Below, in pieces: positions 1-8,520 of a stretch of 15,215 bases of DNA; position 1 is the stretch's first letter, and each line of letters begins with the position of its first letter. The stretch is from Acanthaster planci (taxonomy: Eukaryota > Echinodermata > Asteroidea > Valvatida > Acanthasteridae): assembly GCF_001949145.1 (NCBI RefSeq), contig NW_019091371.1:1994111-2009325 (forward strand), read 5' to 3'. Under the pieces are notes generated by a model that was not told the origin of the DNA, did not search any database, and saw only the letters and a list, made by a program, of their open reading frames with translations. The position numbers were made by a program, and so were the translations under genes.

Positions 1-837
1 TACACTTCTGACTACATCAAGATCTTCAGTGTTATCCTTCACATTCTTCTGGAGAGCATATAAGGCACAGCAAGGGCTGCAGGTTGTCCCAAAGGGCACC
101 ATGTTCCACTCAAATTCAGTCGGTTCGGCCTCAGACCCAAGCTCCCTCCATAGGAAACAAAGTGCTGAACGGTCCTCTTCGCGGGTTTGGACACACTGAA
201 ACATTACCTTTTTGTCTCCAGAGACAGCAACGGGGTGTCGACGAAACCTCAACAGTACTCCAACCAGAGTGGATCCGAGGCTGGGACCAGGTAGCAGACG
301 GTCATATAGGGATTCGCCCTGGTATTGGAAAGCGCAGTTAAACACAAGGCAGTGTTTGCTGTTCTGCTTAACAACTTGATATGGGATATACCACTGGCGC
401 TGGATGGAGGTCATCTTCTCTCAGTACCTACAGCACTAACACGTTGGGCTTCTCTCAATTCTTGTATCTTCTTGTTATTGACTTTGGCAAGATCAGGGTT
501 CTTCTTGAGGCGCTGGTCATTTTTTCGCAAGGCTGGCAAAACTGAGGAAGCTGGATGGAAGAGCGTGTCTTCCTCATCCCTCCACAGAAGTGGTGTTGCC
601 GCTCGTCGGACACCGTTAACCTCCACATAGGTTGACTTAAATTCCAAAAGATCTATTGCTCTTTGATCCTGTTTGGTCCTGGTGATCTATTTCCGCTCAT
701 TGTACATCTGTGTATCGTTCTGCCACATCCTGCAGACGCTTTCATGCAAAACCTCGTCAGCTTCACGGCTAGTAAGCCCTTGCAGGTGATTCACCTCCCC
801 TCTACATCGGTGGGTGAGCACCGGGCCCTGCACTGCC
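1..837 (-). pseudogene. BEL/Pao reverse transcriptase N-terminal half, copy A
   Basis: This is homologous to copy B at an offset of about 1352-1359 bases. The frame from 837 down is open except for TAG at 687-689, where copy B has CAG. It includes NGVRRAATPLLWRDEEDTLF and reaches about 415, where a 9-base insertion (near 427-435) and a one-base loss break it. From an ATG at 412-414 the RT frame is then open to position 1 and continues off the window. It contains QWYIPYQVVKQNSKHCLVFN and LLPGPSLGSTLVGVLLRF, with GDKKVMF in place of GDIKTMF, and ends with DLDVVRSV. The catalytic YxDD would lie beyond the left edge, if it exists. Confidence 0.82.
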
Positions 838-1080
838 CAACCTAATTTGGTTCTAAACAGTGACTGGCGCTCCCTCTGCGCCAAAGTGGCTCTCGATTAG
901 GACAATAAGGTCTGCCCGGTCACTGCAAATTAACATGAGAGGGTGAACATCTTTACAATCGGCTAGTGGGAGACCTCTGAGACCGCTGAACCTCTGTTGC
1001 GGGGACCGAATGCTCGGACAGCCTCAGCATAGGGAACGAAAAGACCTGGGATACCTCGATTCTACTATTTGGGTCGCTCT
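838..1080 (-). pseudogene. BEL/Pao protease tail, copy A, active-site half deleted
   Basis: The sequence matches the copy B protease tail (IESRYPRSF in a shifted frame; ESHF and LGWAVQGP words), but the 289 bases equivalent to 2443-2731 are missing and 17 unrelated bases (1081-1097) stand in their place. The lost part holds the protease active-site region. A smaller deletion lies near 1000, and one extra base at about 853-858 shifts the frame. The Trp codon of LGWAVQGP, a stop in copy B, is intact here. Confidence 0.75.
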
Positions 1081-1116
1081 AAAATAAGTGAGAGTGACCG
1101 GTCGCTTGATGAGATT

Positions 1117-1311
1117 GTGAAGGACGGTTAGATGGAGTTGATCACACTCTCTGCAGGCCTTCTTCAGATCACAATTTTGCCCTTCCCGGTGCAGACGTGC
1201 ACACTGCCAGCAACAATGACCATCTTTGAGCCATTTAATTTTCTCCTCGGTAGTAAGCTTGCCGAACTCACCACAGCGTGACAGCCAGTGGTCATCTTTG
1301 CAGTAAGGACA
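1117..1311 (-). pseudogene. BEL/Pao zinc-knuckle segment, copy A
   Basis: This is a second copy of the Gag C-terminal knuckles on the minus strand, CPYCKDDHWLSRC then CWQCARLHREGQNC, followed by ACRECDQLHLTVLH. It is close to copy B, with KDD in place of KDG and LHLTVLH in place of FYLTVLH, so it keeps one His of the trailing histidine word that copy B has lost. Upstream of the first Cys (1312-1358) the sequence no longer follows copy B well, and it abuts the N at 1359. No capsid region precedes it, so this copy starts at the knuckles. Confidence 0.82.
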
Positions 1312-1358
1312 AACCTTCTTAACCACTTCGTGCCGGTGCATTTTTCAACGATGGGGAT

Positions 1359-1359
1359 N
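1359..1359. other. Ambiguous base N at the duplication junction
   Basis: This is the only non-ACGT base noticed in the window. It sits exactly where copy B RT gives way to the copy A knuckle flank, so it may mark an assembly join and not a single unclear base. Confidence 0.95.
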
Positions 1360-2188
1360 CACACTTCTGACTACATCAGGATCTTCAGCGTTATCCTTCA
1401 CATGCTTCTGGGGAGCGTATGTGGCGCAGCAAGGGCTGCAGGTTGTCCCGAAGGGCAACACGTTCCATTCAAACTCAGTTGGTTCGGCCTCAGACCCAAG
1501 GTCCCTCCACAGGAAACGGAGTACTGAACGGTCCTCTTTGCGGGTTTGAACACAGTGAAACATTGTCTTTATGTCTCCAGGGACAGCAACAGGATGTCGA
1601 CGAAACCTCAACAGTACCCCAACCAGAGTGGATCCGAGGCTGGGACCAGGTAGCAGACGGCCATTTAGGGATTTGCCCTGGTATTGGAAAGCGCTGTTAA
1701 ACACAAGGCGGTGTTTGCTGTTCTGCTTAACAACGTGATATGGGATATACCACTGGCGCTGGATGGAGCTCACCTTTTTCTCAGCACTAACAAGTCGGAC
1801 TTCTCTCAATTCTTGTCTCTTCTTGTCATTGACTTCGGCAAGATCGGGGTTGTTCTTGAGGCGCTGTTCATTTCTTCGCAAGGCTGGCAAAACTGAGGAA
1901 GCTGGACTGAAGAGTTTGTCTTCCTCTCATCTCCACAAGAGTGGTGTTGCCACTCATCGGACACCGTTAAACCTCGACATACGTTGACATAGATTCCAAA
2001 AGATCTATTGCTCTTTGATCCTGTTTGGACCTGGTGACCTGTTTCCGCTCGCTGTACATCTGTACATCGTTCTGCCACATCCTGCAGATGCTTTCATGCA
2101 AAACCTCATCGGCTTCACGGCTAGTAAGCCCTTGCAGGTGGTTCACCTCCCCTTTACATCGGTGGGTGAGCACCGGGCCCTGCACTGC
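1360..2188 (-). pseudogene. BEL/Pao reverse transcriptase N-terminal half, copy B
   Basis: The piece follows the protease: AVQGPVLTHRCKGEVNHLQG, then the connector with EADEVLHESICRMWQND, then RT. Compared with copy A there is one extra base near 1968-1970, and TGA stops lie at 1954-1956 and 1927-1929. From about 1890 to 1360 the frame is open and gives classic BEL/Pao RT blocks: QWYIPYHVVKQNSKHRLVFN, SLNGRLLPGPSLGSTLVGVL, GDIKTMF (with the first catalytic Asp) and VLPFGTTCSPCCATYA. The sequence stops at DPDVVRSV, just before the expected YxDD motif, where the single N (1359) and the junction with copy A occur. Confidence 0.85.
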
Positions 2189-2750
2189 CTAACCTAATTT
2201 GGTTCTTACAGCGACTGGCGCTCCCTCTGGGCCAAAGTGGCTCTCGATTGGGACAATAAGGTCTGCCCTGTCACTGCCAATTAACATGACAGGGTGAACA
2301 TCTTTACAATCGGCTAGTGGGAGACCTCTGAGATGGGGCCGCCTTCGCTGAAGCTCTGTTGCAGGGACCGAATGCTCGGACAGCCTCAGCATAGGGGACG
2401 AAAAGACCTGGGATACCTCGATTCTATTATTTGGGTCACTCTCGGGCGCCATCTCAAGATTCAGCACGGTCTCTCTACAGGGGGTACATTCTTCTGGAGC
2501 TGTTGCGATCAGTTTTCTTCCCGTTGAGATTGAGGGCCTTGACAGCCTCTGGCAGCATCATTGAGAAGTTTGCTGCATCATCAAGGAGACAATGAGTCTT
2601 AAGTTGAGATCCATTGCCGTATAGAATAACAGGTACAATCTTCATGCCTACTTGGCTTGGGCACCATGGATTCCCATCTTCATAGAAGGCAGAGAGATTT
2701 GGATTGAAACTGGAGTAATAGACTCCATAGCCCGGTCGCTTGATGAGATT
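2189..2750 (-). pseudogene. BEL/Pao aspartic protease, copy B
   Basis: This is the retropepsin-like domain (DUF1758 type) that cuts the Gag-Pol polyprotein. The N-terminal half continues the Gag frame and includes LLDDAANFSMM at about 2555-2590, where family members normally carry a D-[DS]-G triad; here the Gly is Ala. The frame shifts by one base near an A-run on the minus strand, about 2509-2515. The downstream half (HLRGLPLADCKDVHPVMLIG, then GPEGAPVAVRTKLG) is in another frame and ends at TAG, 2189-2191, exactly where copy A has the Trp codon of LGWAVQGP. The domain is recognisable but broken. Confidence 0.8.
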
Positions 2751-3968
2751 GTGAAGGACGGTTAGATAGAATTGATCACACTCTCCGCAGGCCTTCTTCA
2801 GATTACAGTTTTGCCCTTCCCGGTGCAGACGTGCACACTGCCAGCAACGACGACCATCTTTGAGCCATTTAATTTTCTCCTCGGTGGTAAGCTTGCCGAA
2901 CTCACTACAGCGAGACGGCCAGTGGCCATCTTTGCAGTAAGGACAAACCTTCTGAAATGGCTTCTTTCCACTGCCTGCTTACTTGTTGACTGAAGCAATC
3001 TGGTCATTGGTATTTTTCCCTAGTGACTGACTTTGGCTTCTGCCTCCACCCACATTGTGGTATGCAGATATGCCTCGTCTACGGTGGTCTTGTTTGCCCT
3101 TTGGGCCAACCTGCAGGCTGTCCTCAAGCTGTACCTTTTTGCGGGCAACGGTGGCAGATTCCTTCAACCAGCGGTTGAAGTCAACCAAGGAGAAAGTACG
3201 GATACCCTTTAATTCCATCTGTTTCAAGAATGCATCTTGGTGCTGACTCGAAAGTCGGGCATGCAAAACACATGCAGTGGAATTTGCTCGAAGATCAGCC
3301 TCCCCCTCTTTAGCATTTTCAAGTTGAGTGACAAGGGCAGAGACAGCGGAAGCAAATTCAACTAGACCTTTGGCATCATTTGCTGCAACTCTCGGCCACA
3401 CAGTGAGTTTCTCTATCTTTGGCCTGATGCGTACACCTATGTCACCATACAGGTGCTGGAGCATTTACATAGCCTTCGTAAAGGGGGTGGGATCATGTTC
3501 CATTCCCAAAATATCCTTCTTTGGTTGTCGACTAAGTTTGAAATTTACTATGAAGTATTTCTGAAGCTCACTCAAGTGAATCAGAGGCTTGATACAGCCA
3601 TTGATCATGGTTTCAAAGCATTGGTTCTCGGAAGGATCATCCCCACTAAAGTTTGGGACTTCGACATTGATCCCCCCAGCAGAGGCTACCAACATGGAAC
3701 TCAGCATCATTTGCTGGGAAACTGGATGTTAGGTCTCTGGAAATGACTTACCACTGGAAATAGAATCTACACACGGGCCACTGGAAAGACCGGCCAAAGA
3801 AGTTGGTGGGGCTCTCACAGGCACTGGTGAACATGGTAGGGGCGCAATAAGGGAAGTCGTCGGTGTGAGTCTGGTGCCCAACGGAGAGGGGGCTTGGAGA
3901 CTCATGGGATGACGACCAAAACGGTCCAATGGAGAGGTGGGCGCATGACAGTGGCTTTTTGTTGTCAT
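2751..3968 (-). pseudogene. gag: BEL/Pao gag (capsid plus zinc knuckles), three in-frame stops
   Basis: One reading frame runs from a possible ATG at 3966-3968 through the whole Gag region, broken only by three stops: TAA at 3729-3731, TAA at 3465-3467 and TAA at 2979-2981. The first 80 codons are rich in Pro, Ser and Thr. A capsid-like region follows, beginning near VPNFSGDD and containing LSELQKYF and LQHLYGDIGVRIRPKIEKL, which fits the Gag-like region (DUF1759) of BEL elements. Knuckle one (from about 2945) is CPYCKDGHWPSRC, form CX2CX3HX4C. Knuckle two is CWQCARLHREGQNC, form CX2CX3HX5C. The usual trailing H-H-x-L-L-H word reads FYLTVLH. Gag would coat the element RNA in cytoplasmic particles. 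The start codon is uncertain because no upstream LTR or leader was found. Confidence 0.82.
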
Positions 3969-4739
3969 CGCACGGTGGCGCCCTTCGCACCTAAGCTAAA
4001 CTTTTCACAACAGTGAGCGAAGTATTTTCAACCATTATACACGTTTTTGCCCACTTAAAGCAATCCAATTGGGCACGCGTGTATGCCAGCACTGTAACAC
4101 ATGATGGACATAACCGCATAATCTTGTCTCGCTTTCTGTCGGTAATATAGTTGATAGCAATATCACTCCTGGTTCTCAAAACAACTTCCATACGACTGCA
4201 AACTTGACAGAACAGGAGTCTGACGATGGTCGGATTATCGGCAAATCATGCCAGCGCAAAAACCTTTTATTTCAAAATCGAATTGATTATTTCCCCACTT
4301 TTACCATGGCATAAACCCCAGCGACTCTTACTTTCAAAGAAGAACATCCATCTAGAGTGAGACGTTCACAGTCACACTCCATGGTGAAAGTGACTCAACC
4401 TTGTCCTTTGAACTGATCATGATAAGATTCTTGTAAAAAATCTCGATTCCCGCTAAGCGAAAATAAAAAATTATACGGTCTCGTCCCGTGACTAAATATT
4501 TGCGACACACGCGAAGCCTAGTGAATGCAGTCTCGGAGTTCACGTGTGGAAGTGCTGTTATGTGGCACAAATGCTGCCAACGCTCAACTCATGAATAATT
4601 CACCATCGTGAGGCAAATTTCAACCAACAGCAGTATGCGCAAATGTTAAAAGCGGCCTTTACCATGCTGGGAAAAAATACGCAGACGGTCAGGGCAAATC
4701 AAGTCGAGCACTGTGAACGCTAAGCTGATCCACCGCGAT
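3969..4739. other. No gene recognised; expected leader/LTR of the BEL element not found
   Basis: The stretch lies upstream (in the minus sense) of the BEL gag and downstream of the gypsy gag. A 66-codon minus-strand frame at 3991-4191 and a 72-codon one at 4352-4570 have no recognisable motifs. The minus-strand frame at 4720-4920 may be the frameshifted C-terminal tail of the neighbouring gypsy Gag. No TG...CA pair next to a tRNA-complementary site was seen. Confidence 0.5.
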
Positions 4740-6024
4740 TTACAGCATCAGTGCACAGATCGGACACTGTAATGACACTGAACATCTCAGAAGATGACGG
4801 CTCCAACGACTGGTCTGCGATGAAGTTGTGCTCTTCGGTGGCAGGCTTGGGGTTGCTACCCTTTGAACCACTGCGGCCTGGGCTACGGTACGGTTGCCAG
4901 TCTTCTTTGAAGAACTGCACACGCGTCGACGGCGGCCGCCACGGGACCTACTTGATAAGCGCCTTCGAGCTCTAGTTTTTCGGCAAAATTTTGCCCAGTG
5001 ACCCATATTTCCGCATGCCTTGCATATATCAAAATAAGCAGGGCACTTGCGCGGTTTGTGAGATAAGCCGCAGTTACCATATGTACGGTCCGCAGAACGG
5101 ATTGCTTGCACAGCTTGCTGTGTGGTCGCGGGGGTATTCGCGTCGGACTTAATTATTTTGCTTCAATTGCAAGAGTTTGCAAGCAACGAGTGCTCGTAGC
5201 AACAGCCTCATGGCGGCACCCCTCCTTTTTGCTTACTTTGTAATGTGATGGTAGCTACTTGCGCAGCCGGCCCCAGGGTTTGTTGGAGTGTGAGCCCCAA
5301 CAGATGGGAGATGACTCCCGCTTCGGACAACGTCTAGGAGACAGACTTGCAGCAGTCAACCCAAGGACACAACTTGAACTTGACCACCAAACCGGTTTAT
5401 TCACTCGTCGTTTATTAACAGAAAGTCCTGGGTGGTTAGAGTAGCTGGCACTTAACAAACTGTTTGATGTCTTTTTGACGATGCTGTTGATTATGCAAGA
5501 TTGAATGATTCGCTAGATGGAATGATTCAGCTAGGCTGAGTGCGACAGCTAGTGTGCGCGGGAAAATGCGCCTGTCAAGTAAGGGCGCACTTGTTTTCAT
5601 CACAGCACCCGCTAGGCTTTTTGAGGCTATGGCGTACGAGCTCAACAACTTGCTCGTTGAGTTCATCCAGCGAGAACATGCAATGACCCGCTTTGTCTCT
5701 GCACCTATTTGTGAATTCGTCCAAAGTTTCGTTCTGCTTCTGCCTAAAACGCGTGAGCTGTAGTTTATGAATGCGGAAACTAACATTGATCTTCAACTGA
5801 TCTTCAAAAATGGACCATGGGTCATTCTGATCTTAATCAGACAGGCCTGATTTATTAAGTCGTCTTAGACCCTCACTGCCAACAGCAATCTTTATCTTGA
5901 TTGCCTGCTTGTCAGGCTGAGTAATGTTACTGTCTTGAATGCACAATATTACACGCTGCTTGAAAAGTTTGAACTCCTCTGACAGGTCCTTCGCCTGCCA
6001 GTACATTTCGGGGAATTTGGCCAT
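4740..6024 (-). pseudogene. gag: Ty3/gypsy (Mag/Steamer-like) gag, broken
   Basis: The likely start is ATG at 6022-6024 (MAKFPEMYWQ...), with the frame open a few codons further upstream. The N-terminal capsid region, EFKLFKQRVIL and VGSEGLRRLNKSGLSD, is interrupted by TAA at 5833-5835 and resumes in the same frame as INVSFRIHKLQLTRFRQKQN and LDEFTNRCRDKAGHC, typical of metazoan gypsy capsids. Near 5577 the frame changes; LAVALSLAESFHLANHS (about 5490-5545) looks like the capsid C-terminus. About 300 bases without Gag similarity follow, then the nucleocapsid knuckles near 4983-5081: a first knuckle with Tyr in place of the first Cys (YGNCGLSHKPRKC) and an intact second, CKACGNMGHWAKFC (CX2CX4HX4C). 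A basic Arg-rich stretch and a further frameshift follow. No protease or RT is seen, so only gag remains. Confidence 0.82.
5239..5420. mobile_element. Possible short LTR-like insert inside the gypsy gag
   Basis: A 182-base segment begins TGTAATGTGATGG and ends TTTATTAACA, giving TGT...ACA termini. It falls in the part of the gag remnant where coding similarity is lost. The first seven bases equal those of the LTR proposed at 14214. AATAAA words occur near its right end when read on the minus strand. No target-site duplication or adjacent primer-binding site is visible, so this is weak. Its orientation is unknown. Confidence 0.25.
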
Positions 6025-7190
6025 TTTGCCCTGCCTTTGAGTGAAATTCAATAATCTGATACAAGATACGGTGTATTAATAAAGGTCGTAAAGTGATAGG
6101 GATTACTGTTGCCCTAACTTAGGCCGTGTCCGAAACGGGCTTCCAAAGCTATAGCTAGGTCTATTGTCTGCGCGTCTGCACGCGTTTCAGATGGAGCGAA
6201 GACCTAGACCAAGCTCTAAGCAAGAGTTAGAAAAGTTTCAGTATCAGACGAGGCTTAACAGAAGTACATATAATATCACAAAATGTAATGATGTCACAAA
6301 CTTTTATGGTGTATATCTAGTCCAAACTTTCCATGGAAAAATTATCAACAGTCGTAACAATTCGAAAAAAAAACAACAGTCAGAACTGATTAATACGTAG
6401 CGTCATACATATTATAAGGCAAAGTCTGTTCCTGTGCTGCTGACACTCACGGCTAGTCTGCAGGCCACTGGGCAGGGAACCTTGTGGTGCTCCGGTGAAT
6501 ACTAGATCTAGCATTGACTAGAACGGGTGAACACCAAACCAGTCAGCCTTGCTGGTTCTGTCTTCGCATCTGAAAACACCGGTGATGCCGTCTGCTTGCT
6601 TGCCTTGAAACGGAATCTCAGGACACGAGATCAGGGCCTTCGTTGACATGGGGCATGCATGAAGTGAATGGAATTCTGCCACTGGCCGACGGCGGGAGTG
6701 AAGGTTGCGCGGCGGGTGTCCGACGAGGTTGCAAAAATTGCAGTCCGTGGGAATGGGATTGTCAGTGGGTTCCAGACACTTGGAGTAATCTCTCGTTTAC
6801 TTTGGTGGTCCAACGATGCTGAAATATGGAACGATGGCCAAAATATTCCGCAATAACGGTCGCCTCAGCTGATAGCACTTTCGCTTCACACGTGGTCCAC
6901 AGCCAGGGTACAGCTCAACACGCAACATACGATGCGCGTGTGCGGTGTATGCAGGTAATGGTGGACGCCAGGTGCGCCGTTGACTCGCCGTTGTAGGTGA
7001 CGTGGTCCCCTGCCGCTTTGACGTTTCTCGTTAGTGTTTGGTGGAGACAGACTTGTGGTAGTGTCAGAAAACCGGTTACAGTTCCTGTACATTAGGCCGT
7101 TAGTGGGACTCCGATTCTTCATCACCGCTGCCAATATGTTGTGTTAGCGAACAGGAGGAATGAGACAGCTGCACTAGGCTGACATCATGC
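6025..7190. other. Noncoding stretch, no gene recognised
   Basis: The region contains only short frames (6164-6400 plus, 6668-6856 plus, 6886-7134 minus) with no motif I recognise. AGGCCGTGTCCGAAACGGGC at 6121-6140 resembles the terminal sequence of some animal DNA transposons, but no inverted partner was found. The 5' LTR and primer site of the neighbouring gypsy gag should lie here but were not identified. Confidence 0.5.
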
Positions 7191-7194
7191 GAGC

Positions 7195-7640
7195 TGGGGT
7201 GCACCCTCGTCTTTAGGCCAGAAATATGTCCGCCGAGCTCATTAATAAAAGTTAGGAGCCATGGAACTGGGGAATTGAAGAAATATGAGACTGAACCTCT
7301 GGGCCGGACTCAGGGCTTCCAATTCTGAGCAATTTGGATGCAATCGGGTCCGAAAGTGGCACTATTTGAGCCATTTTGCAAAGGGATTTTTTTTTTTAAT
7401 GGCTGCTTTTTTTGACAGGGACGTTTTCTGTATTTTAGGGGTGGTCTGCTTCTGGTGAAAATTTCTCAAGAATTCACCGGTTAACCCCCCGATAATTGAA
7501 AGGAAAATGAAAGGGGACATGTGGAACATCATTTTTCTGTGCAGCCTGAACACCTGTGAGAGTTGTATTTTTAAGTATTTTGTAAAGTATGGGGATTTAT
7601 CATTGCTGTCTATGGGGATTTGTTTCTAGTCGTGCACCCC
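7195..7640. mobile_element. Possible MITE with 9-base terminal inverted repeats
   Basis: GGGGTGCAC at 7196-7204 is the exact reverse complement of GTGCACCCC at 7632-7640, and both ends are flanked by GAGC (7191-7194 and 7641-7644), which could be a 4-base target duplication. The interior of about 430 bases has T-runs near 7387 and 7410 and no recognisable coding. A 9-base inverted pair at this distance can arise by chance, so this is a candidate only. Confidence 0.3.
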
Positions 7641-7671
7641 GAGCGTTCTGTGGACGCGATTTTGTTATGAA

Positions 7672-7684
7672 TGACCTCTGACCT
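7672..7684 (-). promoter_or_regulatory. Perfect DR1 nuclear-receptor-type site
   Basis: On the minus strand the sequence reads AGGTCA, one base, AGGTCA, the consensus for RXR/HNF4/PPAR-type receptors. No gene is recognised next to it, so function is unproven. Confidence 0.4.
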
Positions 7685-7848
7685 TGTATACACTGTGCAC
7701 TTTATTTACACAAAAACACCAGGGATCAGACTATCCAGTGGCGAGCTGGCTGGGGTCATGTTGGTGCTCCTAGTGATTTACATGATGACTGTCATTTGCC
7801 TAATGTATGCAATCGGCTTGGCACGTTGTGCTCGATCGTGAACTTTGT

Positions 7849-7876
7849 ACGGTACACGTACATGTACATGTACCGT
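7849..7876. repeat. 28-base near-perfect palindrome built on ACATGTAC
   Basis: The segment is self-complementary except for one mismatched pair. Its core is TACATGTACATGTAC, flanked by CGGTAC on the left and GTACCG on the right. It could form a cruciform or a hairpin in RNA. The same core word recurs at 11643, 11731 and 11995. Confidence 0.8.
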
Positions 7877-8194
7877 GTAATTTGTGGTAGCAGAAATAAA
7901 GGAGACGGGGCTATATCTGTATACAGTCCCGACACTGGTTTATTTTTACATGTCCATGGTGAACTATCACCAAGTGGGGAATCGTAAACAATGTACCCAA
8001 TAACACAATATATAGTGTATTTTAACACGTAACAACTTAGTCCGATATTCAACTTCAACTGAGATACCTGTGATATCCGTAAATTTAATCTACTGTAACG
8101 CGAATGTCTGGTGACCCTTTAAACTCCAGAGGAATGGCAATGGGGTTGACCGGTGATGCGCTTAATTAGGTTTCGGGTTAGGTCCGGGAGTTTG

Positions 8195-8520
8195 GAAACC
8201 GGGGGCCGTCAAGTATGTCAAGTCAGGGGGTATGGAACAAAGGGGGTATTGGTGTAACTGTCAGGGGATTTGACAACGTGTTTTCAGAGAGTAAATTATG
8301 TTGTGGAAAGTGGGAAACTGAACTGATAAGACTGCCATGATGGAAAACGGGGGGGGGGGATTTGACAATATCCGGAGTATGATAAAAATAAGCAAATGGA
8401 AGAAAGGTTGAAATGGGTATTGTGGACCATTGTTTTGCATCTTTGTGCTAAGATGGTGTTTTCACGACAGTGGAAAACAGGGGAGGGAATTAAATAATGT
8501 CAGAATGGGGAAAATTAGTC
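8195..8520 (+). repeat. G-rich diverged repeat with GGGGATTTGACAA word
   Basis: The word GGGGATTTGACAA occurs near 8264 and again just after an 11-base G run (8349-8359). A looser version, GGAGGGAATTAAATAATGTC, lies near 8481. TGGAAAAC precedes the last two. The spacing is about 90 and 125 bases, so this is an old, indel-rich tandem repeat or copies of a small element. No coding is seen. Confidence 0.5.

Larger units (their letters stand above)
1..2951. repeat. Direct tandem duplication, copies A (1-1320) and B (1360-2951)
   Basis: Position 2 onward matches 1361 onward, and homology continues, with small indels, up to 1320 and 2951, where the copies diverge. By eye about nine in ten bases agree in the RT part. 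Copy A is shorter because of a net 272-base deletion at 1080/1098 (equivalent to 2442/2732). The head-to-tail junction is 1321-1360. The window begins at the base equivalent to the junction, so more units may lie to the left. Confidence 0.9.
1..3968 (-). mobile_element. Degenerate BEL/Pao LTR retrotransposon with internal duplication
   Basis: Reading the minus strand from 3968 to 1 gives the BEL/Pao order: Gag capsid-like region, paired zinc knuckles, aspartic protease, reverse transcriptase. Family hallmarks visible are the knuckle pair followed by a C-x2-C-D-Q block ending in TVLH, the protease tail HLRGLPLADCKDVHPVMLIG with LGWAVQGP, and the RT run SLGSTLVGVLLRFRRHPVAV. The zinc-knuckle to RT block is present twice in direct orientation. 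RNase H, integrase and the 3' LTR are not in the window. A 5' LTR was looked for above 3968 and not recognised. Many stops and frameshifts show the element is dead. The family is assigned by motif memory and is confident; the clade within BEL/Pao is not resolved. Confidence 0.9.
7641..8190. other. Noncoding stretch, no gene recognised
   Basis: Apart from the DR1 site and the near-palindrome listed separately, I see only short chance frames, including overlapping ones on both strands at 7792-8058. There is no recognisable protein or RNA. Confidence 0.5.

Noticed and set aside
84-1987. Plus-strand frames over the BEL region (84-341, 325-630, 1419-1700, 1763-1987)
   Set aside because: They are shadows of the minus-strand RT and recur in both duplicate copies for that reason.
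3976-3983. TGGCGCCC, resembling a tRNA-Lys primer-binding site
   Set aside because: It is on the plus strand while the adjacent gag is on the minus strand, and only eight bases match.
3991-4191. 66-codon minus-strand frame as the BEL gag N-terminus
   Set aside because: It is in a different frame from gag, with no shared motif and chance-level length.
6049-6065. TTGTATCAG-type word upstream of the gypsy gag as a primer-binding site
   Set aside because: The first base of TGG is missing, the match to any tRNA end is short, and there is no LTR end beside it.
7120-7150. Minus-strand TATTGGCAGCGGTG after ACAACA, looking like an LTR end plus primer site
   Set aside because: It does not match a tRNA 3' end that I can recall beyond TGGC, and the frame below it (6886-7134) has no Gag features.
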